From contig BGZK01002045.1 of assembly GCA_005406025.1 (NCBI GenBank), positions 1 through 64,000 of the forward strand: a stretch of DNA of 64,000 nt, in the 5' to 3' direction. A program made the translations under genes and the position numbers. The notes below the pieces were generated by a model. It saw nothing but the letters and a program-made list of their open reading frames with translations. It was not told the origin of the DNA and did not search any database. Position 1 is the first letter of the stretch; the number at the start of each line of letters is the position of its first letter. Source of the stretch: Eumeta japonica. Lineage: Eukaryota; Arthropoda; Insecta; Lepidoptera; Psychidae. Positions 10,560-20,732 of this stretch are shown piece by piece.

Positions 10560-10800
10560 GTAAATAGATCTAGGGTGTTGACAGAAAGTATATGTGACAG
10601 GTGGCCTTAGTAACAATTATGTTTATGCCACGATGACATTAATAACATTGAATAAATATGGCGCGTAACGGAAAAATGTTACCCAGAAATAAAGATGGCG
10701 CGTAACAGATAAAGATGGCGCGTAACAGAAAAACGTTACATTGCTATAAAATTTCTCCCATACGCCGATAAAGAAGTTTCACTTCAAAAATATTATAATT
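10560..10800 (+). repeat. Possible LTR or 3' end of the LTR element with short tandem repeat
   Basis: Downstream of the pol tail, 'GATGGCGCGTAACAG' occurs twice in tandem, with two variant ATGGCGCGTAAC copies before it (10655-10730). It is followed by a TATAAAA-like box (CTATAAAATTT at 10745) and GATAAAGAAGTTTCACTTC. The layout suits the U3 region of an LTR starting near TGTTGACAG (10573), but no paired LTR is seen in the window. Confidence 0.4.
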
Positions 10801-12310
10801 GAAAAAGATTTCATTGCAAGAAACAAGTACACCGATTCATCCACTGGCTCGCATGCGGTCGATGGTGAGTATCAAGAATTTCAGACATCTCTTTGCAGTT
10901 ACTACTGAACCTTTTTCGGCAGAGTGCAGATTTTCTCACGACGTATGCCTTCGCCGCGTACGACATTGATAATGATTCTTGTTTCAATCTGCGCACGAGT
11001 TTGATAAACTCTCAGTAGCATAGCCGTGGAATTCGATTTAGTGTTTCCGGTTGGAGAGGCAGCCAAGTTTGTTAGCTATTAGTCCGTCCCCGTTACGAAA
11101 TAGCGCTGTAAGAGGAAACGCTGGAAAAAACATCCCAATTTTCAAGTGTATGGGTATCGATACACTTAAAATGGGGTAATTGTTTTGAAGTTTTTTGTCA
11201 GAGTAAATACCTTTGAAACAAATTTGAGTATACGTAATAACACAATAGACAAGAAGCTCGTGGCGAATCTTGTGATATTTACCGGATGTGGAATTTTGAC
11301 GAGATTTTTGTCCAAATACAGATAATCGGCGAGGGCGCGCTGTTGTGACAGACGCTCGTTACGCGCGGATTAGGGCCTAGCAAAAAACCGAAGCCACGAC
11401 GCGGACGTGGAGGGCCTCCCCGCAGGCAGGGGTGTAGATCAACCCTTAACCTCGTTTTGAATATATGTAACGAAATGTAGAGTCGCTGAACAAGAATACG
11501 CAATAATGAGCAAAATGTTTTAAAAAAGAGAAAACTTGACATGAACTCATTTTAATATAAATTTGAAAATTATTCTTTATTCTTGGCGTGTTAAGGATAA
11601 AATTTTAATATAAAATGAAATTATATGCGACAAAAAATGACTTCATGAAGTTAGGCGCAAAGACATATAAGTTGATTTTATTCATGTGACTGACCAAGAA
11701 AAGAATATCAAGTTGTATGGTAATAGTTGCGGGTGAGATACCATAAGATGAAAGCTTAGGTTATTGCTTTTACCATTTCAACCTTTTCAAAAAAAAGGTT
11801 AAAACACTATTTTCGAGTTCAGTAGATCCAAAAATTATTATAAAATCGATATTCAGCCCAGTAAATAATGCTTTAAATCGTGTCAATATTCGCTGTCAAG
11901 CCAAAAAAATAAACACTCGAAACTTGTACATTTTAAAAATCATTACAGCATGTTCTTATATTTCTGAAGCATTTGTTCAACCTACTTCTTAACCTAACGG
12001 ACATATTTGCACCATTTTGATACGTTTAAACCATTTCGAAATTACTTCAGACCATTTTTATTTTTAGACACCTCAGAAATGTCTAAGTTACATGTACGCT
12101 GTTAATGCACTTTTGTTTCACAATTTTTCCTTTCAATATATTTCTTGTTAATGTCCCACTAATAAACAAAAATTTTCATAAAATAAGAGAAACTATTATT
12201 TTCCGTCCAATTTTTGAAAATTGAGTATTCATAATGTTTTGAGCGCTTAGGTTAATTCTGACCTTTTTAAGAGGAATATCTGTATATGTGTATGTACACC
12301 TTCAATATCT
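10801..12310. other. Mostly unassigned sequence with a small GC-rich patch
   Basis: 11325-11450 is relatively GC-rich (GCGAGGGCGCGCTG, CGACGCGGACGTGGAGGGCC, CCCCGCAGGCAGGGG). The last part forms a short hairpin. The remainder is AT-rich, and I see no gene in it. Confidence 0.3.
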
Positions 12311-12315
12311 TTTAG

Positions 12316-12434
12316 ATAAAAGGACTGATTGGAATTGGGCTTATGGCATTCGAAAGAACCTTAAGTTCCCTTATGAAGTCACACCAATCGAATACGAAGA
12401 TTTTGAAAAAAACAAAGAAAATGAAAAACATTAA
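12316..12434 (+). CDS. Candidate last coding exon, unknown protein
   Basis: After a plausible acceptor (AATATCTTTTAG), the frame reads DKRTDWNWAYGIRKNLKFPY then EVTPIEYEDFEKNKENEKH and stops at TAA (12432-12434). The first D codon would use one base from the preceding exon. Two tryptophans, balanced composition and an acidic/basic tail in a region otherwise full of stops make this look like real protein, about 40 residues. I do not recognise the family. No preceding exon was found, and no AATAAA is close. It could be a pseudogene or transposon fragment. Confidence 0.35.
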
Positions 12435-13104
12435 AATTATTCAATCCATCGATTACGAAGTATAATGAACTCTATTTCTAATGAAACTGCGTTGAATGCT
12501 GTACATTTGATCCAAATCGACTAATTGAGGTCAATCTTCTTTATGTCCGACTTTAGAGTGTCAGGAATTGGACAGTAGTAAAGTTCAGTATAATCTATAA
12601 TCCATTTACGAAATTTCAGTTTGATGACAAACCAGACCAGAAATATTCAAATTAAAAATGAACAGTAATCGAAAATGACGACTTTATTTGTTATCAATTT
12701 ATTAGTTTTATTTCTTAAAAATTATTATTAAATTTATTGATAACTAGCTGTGCCAGTGCTCCGCCCGGGCGGACATAACAGGAATTTCTTAAGTTATTAC
12801 ATAAAGCGATGTTTCTTTTAATCATGTTTGTTAATAATTATTTCATTAATTAGTTGTTACGGTAGCTCCATATGGGTGAACATAGAATGAATTCCTTCAT
12901 TTTTAACAGTAAGCTATTTCTAGAAGTTTTTCCAAGGACAAGTATACAAATCACCACAGCCATACATAGATATTTCGGTCCATACTATTGAATTCTAACA
13001 TGAGTTGATTGATTTTCAATTTGGTAATTGTTTGATCATATATAAAAGTTGCATGTTAAGTGCGTGTAACTTTTATTTTTTACTTTGAAAGAAATCTTGA
13101 ATGA
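12435..13104. other. AT-rich sequence with a decayed dispersed repeat
   Basis: 12740-12905 (ACTAGCTGTGCCAGTGCTCC; GAACATAGAATGAATTCC) resembles the repeat at the left edge of the window. No gene. Confidence 0.35.
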
Positions 13105-14195
13105 GGAAAATTTTCGAAAATGGACGCTTGTCTGCAACGTGCATTAACGAACAGCATGCAACCCACCGCTGACCTTCGAATCTGCCTCTCCACTACGAAT
13201 CTCTATCCAAAGAATTGAATATTGATTCGAGAGGATTGATAGATATCTAACACCTAAGCAAGTGTTAATTTTATTTTTTATAATTATCTCAGTCTTCTAA
13301 TCATTAAAATGATAATTTCTACGTACGTTTCATGTCAACCAGGCACATCCTCAGGAAATTGCAGACAGTCACATCCACCAGGGTGTAAGGAGTGTTAAAA
13401 ACAACCGACACAACCTCGTTAAGTGATTCCATATTTTTTATTATTGTGTAATTTATCTTTATTGTTACATAAAGTTTTCAAATTGTTGTTTGTTTTAAAG
13501 GACGTATAAATATTGTATAAATAATGTTTTAAGCTATTGCATAGCTTCTATCGCGGGCCTTGAACGTGGAGACCAAATCCAGAAATTACGTAACGAAAAT
13601 AACCTAACACCCCCTACTCCGTACGGCACAGCGGTGATACTTTTTACTTTTGCTATCAATCGATGAATAGCAGGACTTTAAATGACTTTTTTGAAATATC
13701 ACGCTTGTCTCTTTAGTTCAGCAACTCGCCTCTAGGTGGCATTGGCTGTATCGGCGTTACTGCGCATGTGTAATCCCCCTCTTCGCCCCGCAATCTGGTG
13801 ACTCATGCCTGCTTAGAGTTTCGGCGTTAGGGCAACTCCTCAAAAAATACTGCACAAATAAAATAAATAAATAATTATAATTGCATAAGTTGATAAGAAA
13901 TACCATGCAATAGCTTTACCGCGGCAGTCCCCGAGTGCCACACGTGTTTTTTTTTTATAATCCTGTACCATAATATGTCAAACTAGCTACATATTTCTTT
14001 TGGTCTTTTGATGTGTTGAATAGATACTGTTCTTTTTAATACTCAATCAATCAATCCTCTCGAAACAATATTCAATTCTTTGGATAGAGATTCGTAGTGG
14101 AGAGGCAGATTCGAAGGTTATCGGCGGGTTGCATGCTACTCGTTAATGCATGTTGCAGGCAAGCGTCTATTATGGATTTTCGCAAATTAACACCT
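13105..14195. mobile_element. Penelope-derived inverted-repeat element (copy 1)
   Basis: The left arm (GACGCTTGTCTGCAACGTGC ... CCACTACGAATCTCTATCCA ... at 13120-13245) recurs inverted at 14050-14180 (GGATAGAGATTCGTAGTGGA ... GTTGCAGGCAAGCGTC), giving arms of roughly 140 bp. The left 13120-13440 also matches 29985-30280, and 13985-14030 (ACATATTTCTTTTGGTCTTT) matches 30455-30500. Those positions are the 3' part of the Penelope-like element read on the minus strand. So this copy is the 3' end of that element plus an inverted terminal segment. No reverse transcriptase is present. Confidence 0.65.
13530..13955. mobile_element. Insertion nested in the Penelope-derived element
   Basis: The related copy at 29985-30510 has no counterpart to this segment; flanks match across it (AAAGGACGTATAAAT on the left, CCATAATATGTCAAAC on the right). 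It starts near AAGCTATTGCATAGCTTCTA TCGCGGG and ends near CCATGCAATAGCTTTACCGC. The GCTATTGCAT word occurs inverted at the two ends. It has ordinary GC content and no ORF. A non-autonomous element is likely, but the family is not recognised. Confidence 0.5.
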
Positions 14196-14534
14196 CACAC
14201 AATACAATATTTCGAAAATGGGTGTATTTGTAATAATTTTATATCGATTCTTAAGCTTCTATTTTTAAGCTTAGAAGGCTATGATTGATAGCTGCGATGA
14301 TAAAAGTTGAAAGTTTTGTTGAAATAGATTAGATCAATCAAAAGATATCGTTGAAGAAAATAAAAAAAATCTTTTATAAGTAACAGATTTTTTGATCTAT
14401 AATTTTTTAATCTGAAAACTAACTCTACATAACTACATCGAATGCCGCAAACCCCTTTAAAATTAGTTGTTTTGTTCAAAAGATGTTTTTTGAACATACT
14501 TAAAAAATAAAATTTAGGTCATTTTTTCTCTTCC

Positions 14535-14586
14535 TCATAATTTTTGAGGTTTATGGCTGACTAGCCATAAACCTCAAAAATTATGA
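14535..14586. repeat. Perfect 24-bp inverted repeat with 4-nt loop
   Basis: Left arm 14535-14558 begins TCATAATTTTTGAGG and ends TTATGGCT. Right arm 14563-14586 is its exact reverse complement. The loop is GACT. RNA from either strand would form a 24-bp perfect hairpin. Seven bases downstream is a second hairpin with the same loop. Confidence 0.9.
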
Positions 14587-14593
14587 ATTTGCA

Positions 14594-14619
14594 ATTCCAG
14601 GCTAGACTTAGCCTGGAAT
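14594..14619. repeat. Second perfect inverted repeat (11 bp) with GACT loop
   Basis: ATTCCAGGCTA (14594-14604) and TAGCCTGGAAT (14609-14619) are exact complements around GACT. It directly follows the 24-bp hairpin, which has the same loop. The two stems are unrelated except for GGCT/AGCC next to the loop. Confidence 0.85.
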
Positions 14620-14753
14620 GGCAAATGTTGCAAAGATTTTTTTAGGAACAAAAGAGAAATCGCAGGTTTGAAGGTTAAAGTGGATGGTCGATAACGATAG
14701 TGATAGTAGCCCGTTTCACAAAAAAAAAAGCAATCAATTATTTTTGCGCTTAC

Positions 14754-14867
14754 GCGCTTCCGTAGGAGTTGTTTGTTCGTTTTGGACAAGTCCGCGCCGC
14801 ACACTCCAATGCCGATTTGTTGCAGGATCCTGTTGATGCAGTCATACATTTCGTTGCTCGTTAACAT
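14754..14867 (-). CDS. Candidate first coding exon, unknown protein
   Basis: On the minus strand, ATG at 14867-14865 opens 38 codons reading MLTSNEMYDCINRILQQIGI then GVCGADLSKTNKQLLRKR, ending exactly at CGC|GTAAGC, a strong phase-0 splice donor (exon end 14754). Past the donor the frame turns low-complexity (FFFCETGYYHYRYR), as expected for intron. An upstream in-frame ATG at 14903 is possible. The composition is protein-like: an amphipathic helix, then a short polar stretch. An N-terminus of a membrane receptor is possible but I cannot assign a family. No next exon was identified in the downstream minus-strand sequence. Confidence 0.35.
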
Positions 14868-16428
14868 AAATGTCCTTTCTATATGAGAATAAATTTTTTG
14901 CAATATATATTTAAGCTAAGGTAGGATATAAAAGAATAATTTAATAAAGATTTTATTTAAAAATTAAGCCGGGAATTTGAATGATCATCGGAGATGTTTA
15001 CTGATTCAATTCTCGGTTTACGCTCTATTTGCACACGTCCTTCGAGAGCAGTAGAGGGCGCCCAGGTCGGAAGTCGACTTTAAAATTTCAAATCACCCAA
15101 GCCAATTAGCTTGTTGCAGGTGAATAATCGTCCTTATCAAATGTTACTACTGGGTTTTACAAGATTTTTTTTTTATACTTTTTCTGTAATTATAGGAAAT
15201 CATGAAAGGAAAGATCCATTTTTTACAATTACCTCCAAATGCCCATGAACAAGTGAGATTTAATAAATAAAAAATAGGGTATTAATTTTTAACATTTGTT
15301 GTCCTTTAATTGATGGACAACATGTATCTAAGAACTGATGACTCGGTCCTTTATGCAAGAAGAAATGTGTACGTGTGTATCTCGTTTTTCTTAATAAAGG
15401 TATACAACGTTCTAGCATAGGATACATTGTGGTGACACTTCTACGAGCGTACGCACACCGCACACCGGGAGGCTCTATGGCTTTATTTTGCAAAATGTAG
15501 AAAAGACAAGCTGATCTTAAATCGCCATTGGCCAAATTGCAGCTGGACTCGCATGAAGAGGAATCGGCACCGTAAATCATTGCGTTAGGCCTCAGTAAAA
15601 TTAAGTGACGTTTTTAAACTTCTAACTGTGTCACGTGACCGACCCCATCCATCCACCAAAAGTCATCTGGCCATGGATAATTAGTGCCACCCGTGCGAAG
15701 ATGGAGCGGGTCGCTGGTTTTAAATATATTTACTTTTTATTCATGTCGGAAACAAAATTTCGTGCACTTTTAGATTTTTCGAATTCTTGTTAATTGTTTA
15801 TTAGACAACAGATTTTTATTTTATGGATGTAAAATGTTACATTATAACAACAAACATTAAATTAAAGTTACACAACAAATTTTAATGAGTGTACATAAAA
15901 AATCTTACATTTACGTTTATTCGCGCTTGCACACATACTGGTTTATTCGCTTTGTCGGTATAATTTGAGTTTCTTAATAAAGTAACAGAAACCTTAATTT
16001 AAACTTAATTTAATACAAACATAATCAACGGAAAGTTCGAATGAATTTGATATATTAATCAACAGCACTGCAAGGTATCAAATAGTTTTAAAACTATGCG
16101 TAATATGGACAATGAAGCGATATACATTGTTGAAGAGGTTTTAATATATGTACTTAATAAAGAAGTAATTAACTCCTACTCTTACGGCAAATAATATAAA
16201 GTTCTAGTCACACTACTCTCTACATCGTTCACTTTTTTGCAATAAGCGCTTTGAAGGAGCAAAATCGCAAAAATATCAAGAAGGCAAATATTTTTTCTGC
16301 CAAAGTTGGATCAGTCAGTCTTATGATAATTTTCATCATCAAAGGACGCAGTCGCGATTTTGTTCGCACCGCTCACTTTCAGTGCTTATAGGCTTTCTGT
16401 AGATCTACAGTTAAAGTTAAAAGCACAA
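14868..16428. other. Unassigned sequence
   Basis: 15000-15110 and 15400-15600 have more balanced base composition than their flanks. A minus-strand frame at 15260-15580 (106 codons) contains Ser/Cys-rich segments but no recognisable motif, and I do not call it. The rest is AT-rich. Confidence 0.3.
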
Positions 16429-16660
16429 AATCACGAGCAAGAGCAATAAGTCGAGGCGTGTTCGAACGACGACTACGACGGCGGGCGACAGTTATTTGCG
16501 TCGCGTAATTGAAGGCCGTGACTAAGGGGCATCCGGCGCGCGGCTGCTCACGCGCAGCACGATAAGCTGTAAACACGTCGTGGCGCTCACTACTGCAGGT
16601 CGCTGTCGGTGCAGGCGTGCGGTCTTACATAGGTTTAGTGATATAGATCGGCGGGCGCCG
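16429..16660. promoter_or_regulatory. GC/CpG-rich island 3
   Basis: CACGAGCAAGAGCAATAAGT leads into CGACGACTACGACGGCGGGC, CATCCGGCGCGCGGCTGCTC and GGCGGGCGCCG. Both edges fall off sharply into AT-rich DNA (CTAATTTAGAATTAAATTAC at 16670). No convincing frame. Possible regulatory element by analogy with the other islands. Confidence 0.3.
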
Positions 16661-16895
16661 TATTTACTTGCTAATTTAGAATTAAATTACAATACCTTGA
16701 AAGATATCCGCGTAATATTAATTCGTTTCAATATTATATAAAATTTTCGTCCCACTTAAAAGATAAGAGAAAAATGAGGCTCCCTTCTGTTCGTTATTTT
16801 GTAGTAACGATAATCTAAACATACTAAGTTTTGGTATGAGCTTAAATTATTTTTTTCTGTAGCTATTCTTTGTATACGTAAACTTCCCAAATAAC
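16661..16895. other. Unassigned AT-rich sequence
   Basis: Nothing recognised. Confidence 0.3.
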
Positions 16896-16899
16896 AGTT

Positions 16900-17110
16900 A
16901 ATGTACATGTGCAGTTAAGGTTCTGTACTTAAAAAGAAAAAAATATTCTTATAGTAAAGTTTGTTGTCCGTTCGTCTGTCTACTTGTCTGTCTGTCGATT
17001 TGTCTGTCAAACCATTTTTCGAAGGAATATTAAAGCAACATCAAATTGAAATTAATGAAAAATACTAAGTATACGGTTCCTGAGACGTGTAAAAAATTTA
17101 AGATGGCTCT
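16900..17110. repeat. Dispersed repeat with (GTCT)n core
   Basis: GGTTCTGTACTTAAAAAG then GTCCGTTCGTCTGTCTACTT and GTCTGTCTGTCGATTTGTCT, ending near ACGGTTCC at 17080. Many lepidopteran repeats pair an (ACAG/GTCT)n tract with GGTTCCGTA...AAA. A related copy in the opposite sense is at 24130-24420. Confidence 0.5.
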
Positions 17111-17278
17111 AGAAAATTGCAGTACCTTAAAATCCACACAAAATGTCACCACACATTCTAATACTCGAGAACACATTTATCAAAATATTGATCAAATGTG
17201 GAATTTCATGAAAGGCAAGAGTTTATAGTACAAACAAACGGACTAATGAACTATTTCAAACTTACACGAGTCAGTATA

Positions 17279-17327
17279 CATCGTGCACGCTCGATGATCC
17301 GACTGAGACTATCGAGCGTGCACGATG
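17279..17327. repeat. Perfect 17-bp inverted repeat, 15-nt spacer
   Basis: CATCGTGCACGCTCGAT (17279-17295) is exactly complemented by ATCGAGCGTGCACGATG (17311-17327). The arms are 59% GC in an AT-rich context. It could fold as a hairpin RNA or be the core of a small element; no further end sequences are visible. Confidence 0.85.
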
Positions 17328-17329
17328 CT

Positions 17330-18935
17330 TGAGATGATATCGATGTATGAGATTGATAGATAAGAGAATATTTTTCAATTTTCCGCTATAAATATTTAAT
17401 ATTTATAAAAAATATTTAAGATTTTCATGAATTTGGAAAATAAACCGATAACCTACCAAAAACGGTATGAAAATCTGGCAAATATCTTTCTGGCTCTTGA
17501 TTGATGAAATATATATACATAAAATGAAATTTGTACGGAACCCTCACGACGCTAATTTTACTCAATTTGTCCTTTTTTTTTAAATACGTTCTTACATTTA
17601 CAACATTACTTTTGATGTTCGCATTCATTTATATATTACAAATGTTTGTTTCGTCTCAATACTTTCCTTTGTAAATGAATATATAATCGCCGAGCCTATT
17701 GTAGCTTTGAAGGTAGTACAATAAAAGCATGACATAATTTTATTAAATTAATTGACTAAACGATCACATTGTGTAATCAAACAGTAGATATACATGTAGG
17801 CCATATAGGGTTCCGTTTCAGTACGTATCTGAGAATTTTCTATTAAATGAAAATATAAATGAGTAAGAGGGCTCACTCATTCATATTTCTGAAATAGAGA
17901 GAATGATAATGGGTCCTCACACACGACACGACCGCGGAAGCCTTTCCATGGCTCACATATTTCAATACACAACAGACACCTCTCCTTTTGTTTTTGGATT
18001 ATTAAAATAACGTCTTCCAAATGTATATGTTCAAACAATAAAGTCTTATTTAGCTAAATCTTACGTGTAGTAAGCAATTCATTTATGTGCAATGGAGAAT
18101 TTGCGCTTAAACTAACATGACAAATCATGGTGATAATTAAATAATAATATTTGTGCATCTGTATTTGCAAATATAATCTGCAATAAGTTTATCATTTTTT
18201 ACGTGTCATCATGTCAATTGCGAGTCACATAAATAGGAAGTTATTTCCAACACCACCCGTGTGGAGTGACGTCATTTCACAATTTAAATTAGTTATAGTC
18301 ATGTAATACCAGCTTAAATAATATTCCGATGTATAAATTATCTTATAATTAAACTACATCAATATCGGTTCAATAGTTTTTTCGCGAGAAAGTAACAAAC
18401 ATTCATCATCTTTATAAACTTCGCGTTCGTAATGTTATCACTAGAAAAATAAAATGTGCATGTTCCCCATCAACCGGAAATACAAGTTTGATGGTTGTAT
18501 TTCCATTTGAGATTTAAAAATTAGTAATTTTCGAATTCATGTTTTAAACTGTGGGAAAAATTTTGGGTTTTTAGTGTATCACTGGAATTATAGAATATAG
18601 ATACCACGCTGCTATGGGATTGAGTCTCGCAAGATTACTATCATACAGCTTATAGTTATTGACTTACGAGTCAATAGCCCTTATGCAGTTGTTAGATAAA
18701 AATTGGCTTCGACCCCGACCAGCCGTCGCACAATCTTCCCATAGCGTTTGCATTGTGGATCAGCTGGCAGGTAGCATTTCTCGTAAAAATTATCTTTTTT
18801 AATAAATATTTATTTTTGGTTACTAATATTATTGAATTCAAATCTTAGCGTACCTCAATTATATTTTGATATTTATGAAATACAATTATGAAAAACCCTG
18901 GCAAAATTTTAAATTCGATTTAATAATCTGACTTT
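17330..18935. other. Unassigned AT-rich sequence
   Basis: Contains GTACGGAACCCTC at 17533 and GGGTTCCGT at 17808, words typical of the dispersed repeat at 16900. 18600-18780 has a more balanced composition and includes a short mirror/inverted ATAGTTATTGACTTACGAGT. No gene recognised. Confidence 0.3.
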
Positions 18936-18939
18936 GTAC

Positions 18940-19300
18940 TTTTTAAAATCAATAAATACTGATTGCTAAGGTATTAAAATTACAAAGTTCCTCAGGGATA
19001 TTTAAAAAAAAACTTGCAAAACGGTTGACCCTGCAGGCGATCCCTAAAGTTTTCCGCTCAGATATTTATCGATGTGTCTTTAAGCTTCTCGTGTTATAAA
19101 TATTGTCTGAGTGTTTGAGCTTAAAAATTCTAAACGGTTGACACTGCAAGCTATCATTAAAATTTCTTACTACTTTCGAGTTCAAAGCGTTCAAAAATAA
19201 AGTAGCAATAAATTATTGAGTTTATTAAGCTAAAAGAGTTTAGTACTTTTTCAAGTATTTCGAGCTTAAATATATAATTTTAATATACTTTGAGCTCTTG
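18940..19300. repeat. Dispersed repeat, opposite-strand copy of 60680-60950
   Basis: CGGTTGACCCTGCAGGCGAT and GATATTTATCGATGTGTCTT match, in reverse complement, GACACATCGATAAATATCA and CTGCAGGGTCAATCG at 60855-60915. Both are embedded in runs of 'gagctc/gagctt' words. An internal partial duplication (ACGGTTGACACTGCAAGC at 19133) repeats the first motif about 110 bp on. Confidence 0.6.
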
Positions 19301-19305
19301 GAGTT

Positions 19306-20732
19306 TGTGACGGATCGGGCGCACCCGTATGGAACGTTTAACGGCCCGTTTTTGGTTTTGCTCATCGCTTGATTATTTCGCAGGAGCGGCGCCTCTCCAA
19401 CTTAGGTCGTCGAAATAATACCTCTGAACACTAAGTGCCCAGAGAGGTGCAGAGCTTCAGTTCAGATATACCGACACGTATATTACGTATTATAGTGGAC
19501 TGTAGACTAAGTGCAGTAGTACAGGGCAGTGCAGTACTACACTGATGCAGGCCGAATGCAGTACACAGCTGCATTCTTATACTGTTTTTTACTATTCTCG
19601 GATTCGTCCTTCAGAAAGCGACCAATTAGATGGGTCGAATTGAGACCAATTAAATCAAAGCGGTCTATTCGTTCGTGGGTCTTCCACACCCTATTTGCGG
19701 GTGCGGGTGCGGGACGGAGGACTTATGTTGCCTCATGCCCGGGCGCCTTCTCGTCGGGGATACGACCCTGACGGTCCAGTGGTGATAGCCCCATTTCAGG
19801 GGTGCAAACTTGAAGATTTCCCGAGACAGCCGGAGATCAAGAGGAGTTGGTACACAGTGGGTACACCGACATCGTCCTCGACCGTCACGGCCATCTCTGG
19901 GAGTGATGGTGAAGTGGTGGGTCGCCGACCCTTAAAAGGCTCTCTACGCACCCGAGGCGGTGCGAAGTGTGGGGAAAGGACGCGGCGCGACGATGCGTGT
20001 AGCGCTGATGGACGCGCTACGGATACCCGGAGCTACGCGAGCTCACGACAGGCGGAACGTGGGCGGCGCTTTCCCGGAAACTATATTGCTATGACAACGG
20101 CGTTTCGTGTGTCGTTACGTATGACGTATGATGTTTCAAACGAAGATCAGAATTAAAATTCCTTTTTCGGCACCCACGCCGGAGCAACTGTTTATGTGCG
20201 CGGCCACTCGACGCGCGAACGACGCTCGTAGCTAATCCGCTTCTGGACGCTCGAACGTCAGGACAGTTCACATGCAGCGACCGACAGGTCTTCATTCTTC
20301 AAACGACGACGACGACGCTCTTTAAATCCGGCTCGAAGTCGACCAATGTGGAGGACGTACCAAACGGGTTTCACCTTCTGCGGTGGGCTGCTTCCCTTCT
20401 TCTTCTAGCTTTTTCTCCGTCGGATGGCTCGTCCCCCATGACCCGTCGTCGGCGTCCGCCTGTGCCCTCGCCGCTGTGCCGTCTGTGCCCTCGACCATGC
20501 CTGCCTGCTTTGACATCGATTCCGGGCCGTACCGTAACGGACGCTGCTATCTGGCGCTCGCTCGTGGGGCTTCTACACCCTTAGCTGTGGGTGCAGGTAC
20601 GGGACGGAGGACTTACTGTTGCCTCATGTCCGGGCGTCTTCTCGTCGGGGATACGACCCCGACGGTCCTTGTGGTTGTGGTTCCCTTCACGGGAATCCAG
20701 TCAGACATCTAGTTCTCGCAGGTTCTGCTTCA
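19306..20732 (-). mobile_element. 3' region of Jockey-type LINE
   Basis: Follows the ORF2 stop on the minus strand. It contains a long imperfect direct duplication: GGGACGGAGGACTTATGTTG ... CTCGTCGGGGATACGACCCT at 19710-19770 recurs at 20600-20660, about 890 bp away, together with flanking 'cgtggg.cttc.acaccct'. The distal end GTGACGGATCGGGCGCACCC matches the short derivative at 9255. The plus-strand frames here (for example 19695-20156) are antisense to or outside the element's genes and are not called. It may contain a second, nested copy of the element's tail. Confidence 0.65.

Noticed and set aside
14754..14867. Naming the candidate exon as an odorant or gustatory receptor
   Set aside because: The N-terminal style is reminiscent but 38 residues without a family motif do not support an assignment.
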